A DNA stretch of 64,000 bases. It comes from Polyangium sp. 15x6. GTDB lineage: Bacteria; Myxococcota_A; Polyangia; Polyangiales; Polyangiaceae. Below, piece after piece: positions 58,232-64,000 of this stretch. Within the stretch, counting starts at the first letter, position 1, and every line of letters begins with the position of its first letter. The position numbers and the translations under genes were made by a program. Location of the stretch: positions 248,001 through 312,000 of the forward strand of contig NZ_JASBQE010000001.1 in the NCBI RefSeq assembly GCF_029960785.1, read 5' to 3'. The notes below the pieces were generated by a model. It was not told where the DNA came from, ran no database searches, and was given only the letters and a program-made list of their open reading frames with translations.

Positions 58232-60051
58232 GGCGATGGGTCGTCGAGGTAAAACGCGACGGGGATCTGCCTGTCGCCAATACGAAACTCCGTCCCGACG
58301 CACAATGCGGAGGTCAAGAGCCCGGTCGGATGAAAGACGTGGTTCCCATGGGCGACCGCCTCGCCCCGCGAATCCTTGATTGTGATCTCGAGGCCAGGCT
58401 TCTGGGAAAGCTGCCCGGCCGTCACGGAGAGACGACGCTCGCGGGCGAGCACCCCGTCGCGCGAAGCGTCTGCGCCTTGCACGGCGTCGAGACATGGCGC
58501 TTCGCTTCGGGGATCGTCGGCGCGGCGGAAGCAGACCGAGAGGCCTGTCTGTCCCCCTTTGACCCCGGCGAGCCGCAGCAGGAATTGCCGATCGCGGGGT
58601 AACATCTCCGCGCAGCGCCCGGGGACGTACGTCCGGCCCGAGCTGCATTGCGCGCATTGATCCGGCTTTTTTTCGCACCACGTTCCGCGCGTGTCCTGCC
58701 TCGAAGGGGTACACGCGGGCCCACCGCAGCAGGTGCCGGCGCGGTCTTGCTCGACGGCTTTCGGGGACGACGGTGACGACGTCGGCGAAAGCTGGTGCGC
58801 CGTCGGGCTGGGGGTCGGCGTCGGCAGCGACAGCAGCGGGACGTCGTCCGTGGTGAGCTTTCCCGGTGGCTTCAGGTAAATGGCCCCGGCGAGGAGTGTG
58901 ATCGCTCCCGCCAGCGCGTACATCGCTCCCCGCGTCGAGCGCCCTGCGGGTTGGTCCCGACGCACGGGCGCGACCGGTGCCCGCGCGGCGGGCATCGGGG
59001 CCGTCCTCGCGACCGGAGCCATGGGCTCCGTGGGCGGCGCTAGGGACGGCGCCGCGGCCGGCGTGTGGGGTTCGGTGCGCGAGGGGAGGGCGCTCGAAGA
59101 CGCGCGCCGGCTCGGCGGCGGCGCGCCCGTTTTCAGCACCGACGCGAGCGCGGCCCCGTGCTCTGGGCGATCCTCCGGTCGCAGCGAGAGGCACGCCGCG
59201 ATGGCGGTGCCCCACGGCCCGGACAAACCCGGGCTCGGCCAGGGCCTCCGCCCCGCGTCGATGTCCGCGTACCGTTGCGCCATGGCCTCGAACGAGGCCG
59301 AAGGGCCGAGGCCTGCGGGATGCGTGCCCCAGAGGAGCTCCCACGCGATCACGCCGAACGCGAACATGTCGCGCGCGCAGCTCTCCTCGGCCGCTGCGCG
59401 TCGGCCGCCTGGGCGGAACAGCTCGGGCGCGAGATAACGTACGGTCCCGATCACGCCGCCCACGGCCGTCAAGCGCTGCGGATTGCCGATGGGAACGGCG
59501 ATCCCGAAATCGATGACCTTCACGGACCCGGGCCGTTGCGGGTTTTGCCAGAACGCGTCCGTCACGAGCACGTTCGCCGGCTTCAGATCGCGGTGCGCGA
59601 GCCCGGCCGCGTGCACGTAGGCGAGCACGTCGACCACCTGCGCGAGCGCGGCGAACCGATGTCCCTTGGACATCCGCGGATCGTGCATCGCCGCGTCGAG
59701 CGTCGAGCCGTGGACGAGGTCGAGCACGACCCCCACGAGGCCCTTGTCGAGGTCCTCGAACAACGCGTGACACGCGCAGAGCCCCGGGTGAGCGAGCGCC
59801 GCCAGGATCTTCGCCTCGCGCCGCGCGCGCGCGAACGCCGCCTGCCCCGCCTCCGAGAGGTGAACGAGCTTCAATGCGCGCGTGGCCCCATCGTCCAGGG
59901 GATCGACCACCTGCCACACCGCCCCCTGTCCACCCTCCCCAAGGGGCCGGATCAGCGTGTAGCGATCGACACGGTCACCCGGACGCAAATCCACGTACTG
60001 CCGCGTACACCATTCAGCCGGCGGAGGGAAGGCGGAAGACGGGGCGAGCAC
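58228..60051 (-). CDS. Transmembrane Ser/Thr protein kinase with Cys-rich extracellular part
   Basis: A 607-residue protein. Kinase at ~30-300: GEGGQGAVW (38-46), Lys61 (ALKLV), HRDLKPAN (153-160), DFG (181-183), all catalytic residues present. Pro/Ala linker ~315-375, one membrane helix at ~382-398 (YALAGAITLLAGAIYLK), then a periplasmic part with a Pro/Ser/Thr stretch and a Cys-rich domain (CCGGPAC, CEKKPDQCAQC, RCAEM, CFRRADD, SALCVG). It probably senses an envelope signal and acts through the FHA regulator, whose start overlaps its stop. The GTG/ATG choice at 60051 is not certain; a start closer to the kinase domain is possible. Confidence 0.88.
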   Translation of the reverse strand: MLAPSSAFPPPAEWCTRQYVDLRPGDRVDRYTLIRPLGEGGQGAVWQVVDPLDDGATRALKLVHLSEAGQAAFARARREAKILAALAHPGLCACHALFEDLDKGLVGVVLDLVHGSTLDAAMHDPRMSKGHRFAALAQVVDVLAYVHAAGLAHRDLKPANVLVTDAFWQNPQRPGSVKVIDFGIAVPIGNPQRLTAVGGVIGTVRYLAPELFRPGGRRAAAEESCARDMFAFGVIAWELLWGTHPAGLGPSASFEAMAQRYADIDAGRRPWPSPGLSGPWGTAIAACLSLRPEDRPEHGAALASVLKTGAPPPSRRASSSALPSRTEPHTPAAAPSLAPPTEPMAPVARTAPMPAARAPVAPVRRDQPAGRSTRGAMYALAGAITLLAGAIYLKPPGKLTTDDVPLLSLPTPTPSPTAHQLSPTSSPSSPKAVEQDRAGTCCGGPACTPSRQDTRGTWCEKKPDQCAQCSSGRTYVPGRCAEMLPRDRQFLLRLAGVKGGQTGLSVCFRRADDPRSEAPCLDAVQGADASRDGVLARERRLSVTAGQLSQKPGLEITIKDSRGEAVAHGNHVFHPTGLLTSALCVGTEFRIGDRQIPVAFYLDDPSP

Positions 60052-60158
60052 CGCGTTTGTCCGATCTCTCTCCCCGGTCGGGCGGGAGAGCGCGACCGTT
60101 GGTGCTCACACCATCGGAAGTGGGCTGCCTGCGGGCGCTTTCGTCGTAGAATGGAGGC

Positions 60159-61112
60159 GTGAGGTCCGTGCCCCCGCGCGCCCTGGGCTCCGCGATCGTG
60201 ATCGTCGCTGCGGCGTCGATCGCGGTCTTCGCCGCGCAGCGCGGGGCGCCGTCGAACACGAACGCAGGGGCTTCCGCTGCGCCGGTTTCGTCCGCGCTCC
60301 GGATCGGATCTCTCCCGGGCGTCGCGTCCGTGCTCGCCTCCGCGCCGAATGACGCGCCGCTCGGCGCGAGCCCGCCTTCGCCGCCGCCCGCGCCCGCGCG
60401 TTGCACGCCGGAGCCCGCGGTCGAGGTGCGCGCCGCCGAGCCTCCGCCCGCGGCGGAGCTCTTTCGCCTCGCCAAGGAAAAACCCGAGGTGCTCGGGTCC
60501 GCATCGGTGGGATCGCCCACGCGGGGATCGCTGTTCGGCGGCGTGGAGCTCAAGGACTCCGACGGCATCCTGCGCGCCGGTGGGTATGGCTGGGGCACCG
60601 AGCTCGTCATTCGCTCGATCGAGCGCGCGGTGCGGGAGGTGCGGCGGTGTTTTCCGGATTCGCCGCGGCTCTACGTCGGCGACATCGCCCGCGAGCGCGG
60701 AGGCTGGCTCAAGCCCCACCGAAGCCATCAATCCGGGCTCGATGCCGATATCGGGTATTACTACAAATCGCAGGCGATCTGGTATCAGCGCGCCACGGCG
60801 GAGAACCTCGACGCGGCGCGCACGTGGGCGCTCGTTCGGGCGCTGATCGAGGGCGGCAACGTCGAGATGATCTTCATCGATGTCTCGGTGCAGCGCCTCT
60901 TGCAGGCGTACATCGCGACCCTGCCCGAAGGCGAGCGGCTGCCCGAGGACGTTTTTCCGAGCCCGACGAAGCGGGACTCGATCATCCGCCACGCCTGGGG
61001 CCACGCGACGCATTTTCACGTCCGGTTCCGGGATCCGGCCGCGGTGGCGCTCGGGCAGCGGCTCGCGAACATCCTGCCGCGGCTCCGCGGGGCGCGGCGG
61101 GCGCCGCGGTGA
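60159..61112 (+). CDS. Penicillin-insensitive murein endopeptidase-like protein (M74)
   Basis: A 317-residue protein; GTG 60159, no clear Shine-Dalgarno. It has an N-terminal hydrophobic segment (AIVIVAAASIAVFAA, signal or anchor) and an Ala/Pro/Ser linker. The conserved domain (~135-300) has HRSHQSGLDADIGYY at ~187-201 and HAWGHATHFHVRF at ~279-290, the two zinc motifs of the MepA/LAS family. Family members cut D-alanyl-meso-DAP crosslinks in peptidoglycan. The upstream neighbour is the kinase (divergent). Confidence 0.85.
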   Translation: MRSVPPRALGSAIVIVAAASIAVFAAQRGAPSNTNAGASAAPVSSALRIGSLPGVASVLASAPNDAPLGASPPSPPPAPARCTPEPAVEVRAAEPPPAAELFRLAKEKPEVLGSASVGSPTRGSLFGGVELKDSDGILRAGGYGWGTELVIRSIERAVREVRRCFPDSPRLYVGDIARERGGWLKPHRSHQSGLDADIGYYYKSQAIWYQRATAENLDAARTWALVRALIEGGNVEMIFIDVSVQRLLQAYIATLPEGERLPEDVFPSPTKRDSIIRHAWGHATHFHVRFRDPAAVALGQRLANILPRLRGARRAPR

Positions 61113-61184
61113 CGAGTTTTCCTTTGCTCCGCGCTTGCCGCGGGCGCATGTCGGCCCGAGATCGACGCCGGGAGGTTGCATCCG

Positions 61185-61376
61185 ATGGCGAACCAGAATC
61201 AGGGACCAAGCAAGCCGAAGGGTGAAAGGCCCACGGAGCAGGGCGTCCGGCAGGACATCGAGACCGTCGAGAGCGAGCGCCTCGCACAGGAGCACGTGCA
61301 GCAGACCGGATACGAGGGCGACAGGCCGGCGACGGGACTCGTCAGCGATCGCGAGGACAAACCCGATCAAGGATGA
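61185..61376 (+). CDS. Tiny hydrophilic protein, function unknown
   Basis: A 63-residue protein; ATG 61185 with GGAGG ten bases upstream. Polar throughout (NQNQGPSKPKGERPTEQG; DIETVESERLAQEHVQQTGY; DREDKPDQG), so probably disordered. No known family. It resembles the small protein at 61462 and the one at 13929 in composition. The three lie in intergenic-looking DNA but have ribosome sites and G/C third-position bias. Confidence 0.5.
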   Translation: MANQNQGPSKPKGERPTEQGVRQDIETVESERLAQEHVQQTGYEGDRPATGLVSDREDKPDQG

Positions 61377-61461
61377 CGATGCCGCACGGGCGGCCCGAAG
61401 AAACGCGCGCCATGGCGCTCCGTCCCGCGTGGCCCCAGGCTCGCTCCGAGGAGGCGAGATC

Positions 61462-61731
61462 ATGGCCGAAAATCGGAGCGGGCCCGGCAAGCCGGTAGGC
61501 GTGGAGCAAGGCCCCGGCGGGTCGCCCGCCGAATGGAACGACACGTCGAGGTCGGCGGGAGATCGAACCGACGCGACCGTGATGGGCCCGGCGACCTCGG
61601 ACGCGCGCGTCGGGCCAGGCGAGCCGGAGCCGGAACACGCGCAGATCAGGGGCGACGTGCCGGGCGAGCCGTGGCGGCACGGCGTGCCCTTCGATCGTGC
61701 GCATCCGCGCGGCCGCGGCGGGCGGGGATGA
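61462..61731 (+). CDS. Small hydrophilic protein, function unknown
   Basis: An 89-residue protein; ATG 61462 with GAGGAGG upstream. Gly/Pro/Arg-rich and polar (GPGKPVGVEQGPGGSPAEWN; SDARVGPGEPEPEHAQIRGD; VPFDRAHPRGRGGRG). No hydrophobic core. It forms a short tandem with the 63-residue protein 85 bases upstream. No known family. The longer frame to 60880 overlaps the endopeptidase gene and is a shadow. Confidence 0.5.
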   Translation: MAENRSGPGKPVGVEQGPGGSPAEWNDTSRSAGDRTDATVMGPATSDARVGPGEPEPEHAQIRGDVPGEPWRHGVPFDRAHPRGRGGRG

Positions 61732-61748
61732 CGAATCGAAGCGGCCCG

Positions 61749-62651
61749 TCAGGGAAAACCGACGCCCTTGCAGGCGGCGGGATCGAAATACCCGTGCACG
61801 GCCCCGCACGTGCCGTCCCCCGCCGTCCCCTTCTTGATGCAATACTTCCCCGCCGTATCACCGAGCCCGACGTAGGGGACGAGCTCCTTGCACTCGAAGT
61901 CGTCCGGGCACTCGCAATAGTTTCCTTCGTCCGGGGCGCCCTCCGCGGGGCCGCAGCGGCAGGAGCAATACACCGCTTGCTCGGGAGGGCGTGACCCGCA
62001 CTGGCCGCAAACGGCGCTCGAGACCGGCGCGTCCGATCCGGGGACGCAGCAGCTCTTGCCCTCGTTTTCGAGCGCGCTCGCGCCTTCGCTCTGGCAGCTC
62101 CCGGGCACGTGGCAGACGTACTTCTTGCATTGCTTCGTGGTCACGTCGCACGTCGTGCCCTGGGGGCAATGCTCGTCCGCGGTGCATTCGCACGAGCCGT
62201 GCTCCGCGTTGCATGCACCGCCGTAGTTCGCGCATTGCGAGGCGCCACCGTCGGCCGCCTGGGGATCACAAGGGACCGGGACGACGCCCGACTCGACGCA
62301 CGATTGGTCCGGGCCGCAGCTCGCGTCGAGGGGGCCCGTGCACGGGGTCGGCTCGGGTTGTCCGAGCGGGCAGCTCGTGCGGCCCTGGAAGTTGTTGACC
62401 AGGCAGATCCCCGTCTCGCATTGCTGGAAGTCGTTCGTCACGATGTTGCGCTCCGTGACCTTCGTGCCGGGGAATCGGGCGTCGAGCTCGACGAAGGGCA
62501 CACACGGATTCCCTACGTCGCTCGATGTCTGGATGGGCTCCGCGACGATCACGTTGCAGCCGGGCAGGAGTCCGGACGCGGCGGAAAAGAGACCGACGAG
62601 GGCGATCGATAGGACGAACGCACCATTTCGCAAACCATTTCGTAGCGACAT
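61749..62651 (-). CDS. Cysteine-rich lipoprotein, function unknown
   Basis: A 300-residue protein from ATG 62651 (GGAGAGG upstream). The lipobox LLPGC (Cys ~32) follows a hydrophobic signal segment. The mature part has over 25 Cys in short loops (QCETGICLVNNFQGRTSCPL; CGPDQSCVES; GGACNAEHGSCECTADEHCP; CSCRCGPAEG), which predicts an EGF-like or disulphide-rich surface protein, a class common in myxobacteria. The frame extends to 62699, but ATG 62651 gives the signal and the better ribosome site. Confidence 0.8.
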   Translation of the reverse strand: MSLRNGLRNGAFVLSIALVGLFSAASGLLPGCNVIVAEPIQTSSDVGNPCVPFVELDARFPGTKVTERNIVTNDFQQCETGICLVNNFQGRTSCPLGQPEPTPCTGPLDASCGPDQSCVESGVVPVPCDPQAADGGASQCANYGGACNAEHGSCECTADEHCPQGTTCDVTTKQCKKYVCHVPGSCQSEGASALENEGKSCCVPGSDAPVSSAVCGQCGSRPPEQAVYCSCRCGPAEGAPDEGNYCECPDDFECKELVPYVGLGDTAGKYCIKKGTAGDGTCGAVHGYFDPAACKGVGFP

Positions 62652-62717
62652 GAGCACCTCTCCCCCGAACAGTCTCCAGAGCCCGTCTGCACGGCTCACG
62701 GGGCCGAGATTTTTATT

Positions 62718-63761
62718 TCAATCCCAGGAGAGCTCGGCGCCGAGGGAGGGAGAGACGAAGGGTAAACCCCAGGTCGCCGCGACGCGCCCCACGAATTCGA
62801 CGACCGGCCGCTGGACCGTCACGCCGGTGAGCACGTCCGCTCGGAGTCGAAGATGCGGCGTCACCGCATAGCCGAGCCCCGCGCGAAGGTATGGCGCGAG
62901 GGTGAAGAGCGTCTCGCTCGCCCCCGCATACGAGCGCTCGGGGCGGCCCTCGAAATGGAGCAGGACCGCCGAGAGGCCGGCGCCCACGTTCGCGTTCCAC
63001 GCGGCGCCGTGCGGCGCGAACGAGCCCCGGAGCCCCACGCCGAGCAGGCCGAAACGCGCGGTCGCCACGCCTTCGGGGCCGGCGAGGTTTGCCGGAACAA
63101 CCGGGATCGAGACGAAGGTGCTCAGCCCGATTCGCTCGCTCGGTCGCTGGATGTGCAGGGACGTATGCAGGAGCCCCGAGGGGCCGATGCCTCCCGGGCT
63201 CATCAGCATGGAAGGCCCGAGCTCGAGCGTGAGAAAAGGCCGCCTGCCGGGGACAGGGGCGGCGCGCGGCGTTTCGGCGTGGCGAGGGGCGAGGATCTCT
63301 CGAATGGCCGCAGGCGGGGCCACCTCGCCGGGCGGAGGTCGCGGCGCGTCGAGCTCCATGAGGCTCGCGCGGAGCAGCTCCATCACCCGGAGCGCCATCG
63401 TGGCGCCGCCGCCGTGAGGAGGTTCGTCTTCCGCGACGAGCTCACGCAGCACGGTTTTTCCGGTCATTCGATCGACGATCCACACCTCGACGCCGGCGCT
63501 CGACGGAACGATACGCACGGCCGCGACCGCGTCGCCCTTGCGCGCGGCCTCCTCGAGCGGCTCGCGCGACGGCGGCCCCGCCTCCATCTCGACGTCGAGG
63601 ACCTCGAAATGGAGCGCCTCGAGCTCGGCCCGGAGGCGCACCGCGATTGCCGCGTCTTTCGCGGGCGCGACGAGGACGATCCGTGGCTCGCCGCTCGCGC
63701 GCGCAGCGGCGAGAGGGAAGGAAGCCACGGCGAGCAGCACGCAAAGCGCGGCCGCCCTCAT
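62718..63761 (-). CDS. Exported protein with C-terminal outer-membrane-like beta domain
   Basis: A 347-residue protein with a signal peptide (ending AARASGEP). Residues ~25-120 resemble a small alpha/beta domain (RIVLVAPAKDAAIAVRLRAE; VEVWIVDRMTGKTVLREL). A Pro/Ala linker leads to a C-terminal ~170 residues of alternating hydrophobic strands (FLTLELGPSMLMSPGGIGPS; GLSTFVSIPVVPANL; PYLRAGLGYAVTPHLRLRAD) ending in LSWD, which suggests a beta-barrel. The ATG overlaps the stop of the upstream TPR-like gene (ATGA), so it is translationally coupled to it. Confidence 0.7.
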   Translation of the reverse strand: MRAAALCVLLAVASFPLAAARASGEPRIVLVAPAKDAAIAVRLRAELEALHFEVLDVEMEAGPPSREPLEEAARKGDAVAAVRIVPSSAGVEVWIVDRMTGKTVLRELVAEDEPPHGGGATMALRVMELLRASLMELDAPRPPPGEVAPPAAIREILAPRHAETPRAAPVPGRRPFLTLELGPSMLMSPGGIGPSGLLHTSLHIQRPSERIGLSTFVSIPVVPANLAGPEGVATARFGLLGVGLRGSFAPHGAAWNANVGAGLSAVLLHFEGRPERSYAGASETLFTLAPYLRAGLGYAVTPHLRLRADVLTGVTVQRPVVEFVGRVAATWGLPFVSPSLGAELSWD

Positions 63762-64000
63762 TCGTCCCCCGCCGCCGCCCGAGCGACCTCGGCGTGGGGA
63801 CCGCCCGGGAAATCCCGCAGATAAGCGCGCGCCGCCTCGCGGGCGAGCGCTTTGTCACCGGAGCGCAGGCGCGCTTCGAGGAGCCGCCCCGCAGCCTCCC
63901 GGGCGAGCCTCCCGCGCGGTCGCTCGCGCAGGTACGTCGAAAACCAGCGCGCGGCCTCCGCGTGCCCGGCCTGTTTGTCGAAGGAGATGATTCCAAGGAG
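63758..64000 (-). CDS. TPR-like protein, C-terminal part running off the right edge
   Basis: Read on the minus strand from the right edge, 80 residues are open without a start: LLGIISFDKQAGHAEAARWF, STYLRERPRGRLAREAAGRL, LEARLRSGDKALAREAARAY, LRDFPGGPHAEVARAAAGDE, then TGA. Pairs of helices with the pattern A-R-x-x-A-x-x-Y-L-x-x-F/P-x-G are those of TPR/YbgF-YfiO type proteins. The stop overlaps the start of the next gene by ATGA. In myxobacteria such genes often sit next to FecR/sigma factor genes, which would lie outside the window. Confidence 0.7.
   Translation of the reverse strand, partial: LLGIISFDKQAGHAEAARWFSTYLRERPRGRLAREAAGRLLEARLRSGDKALAREAARAYLRDFPGGPHAEVARAAAGDE

Noticed and set aside
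58232-59917. Extension of the FHA regulator frame upstream
   Set aside because: It is antisense-free but out of frame with the kinase domain of the upstream gene; the kinase frame has all catalytic motifs, so the extension is a shadow.

Overview
The window looks like chromosomal DNA of a large-genome myxobacterium of the Polyangium/Sorangium type. This is an inference from style, not from any marker gene: very high GC with strong G/C third-position bias; secreted proteins ending in MYXO-CTERM-like tails (Cys, one hydrophobic helix, Arg cluster); lipoproteins with Gly/Ser-rich linkers; several Hanks-type Ser/Thr kinases; an FHA plus AAA+ regulator; beta-propeller cytochromes. No rRNA, tRNA, CRISPR array, transposase or phage gene was recognised.

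Layout. 1-2090: end of a sugar ABC transporter operon (binding protein, two permeases), followed directly by a 5'-truncated O-methyltransferase remnant (to 2409). 2630-13752: envelope and housekeeping genes (DUF2330 protein, dienelactone hydrolase-like enzyme, von Willebrand A lipoprotein, zinc ribbon-L7/L12-like protein, a 42% methionine protein, a parallel beta-helix protein, a Kef-type antiporter, an SDR). 13929-17509: a BlaI/M56 repressor-sensor operon with a tandem palindromic operator and a strong terminator, then yaeQ. 17606-30945: two beta-propeller cytochrome proteins flanking a 1724-residue kinase-ATPase-GAF-STAS hybrid, and a lipoprotein with two von Willebrand A-like domains in tandem. 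31043-41462: a TipA-type MerR regulator with a diagnostic 19-bp promoter spacer, TPR protein, flavin-fold oxidase, methyltransferase, TonB-like protein, PAS-STAS protein, AurF-like di-iron protein, small membrane and stress proteins, GST and an AAA+ ATPase.

41464-50309: zinc-ribbon membrane protein, an NHL beta-propeller split over two coupled lipoprotein genes, Sel1 lipoprotein, YdeI-like protein, MYXO-CTERM protein, nitronate monooxygenase, Cys-rich lipoprotein and a transmembrane Ser/Thr kinase. 50313-55922: M23 lipoprotein peptidase; an ECF42-type sigma factor with two YCII/DGPF proteins, each preceded by a TGTCGA-N17-CG(A/T)C promoter; an ArsR/SRPBCC pair with a near-leaderless promoter; a crotonase. 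56095-60051: a prokaryotic viperin (pVip, antiviral radical-SAM enzyme) convergent with an FHA/AAA+ regulator translationally coupled to a transmembrane Ser/Thr kinase. 60159-64000: murein endopeptidase-like protein, two tiny hydrophilic proteins, a Cys-rich lipoprotein, an outer-membrane-like protein and the end of a TPR-like gene running off the right edge.

The most notable items are the viperin beside a kinase/FHA regulator pair, the self-consistent ECF42 regulon, the split NHL propeller, the methionine-rich protein, and several clear operator or hairpin structures (7207-7239, 7959-7978, 16796-16823, 31005-31035).
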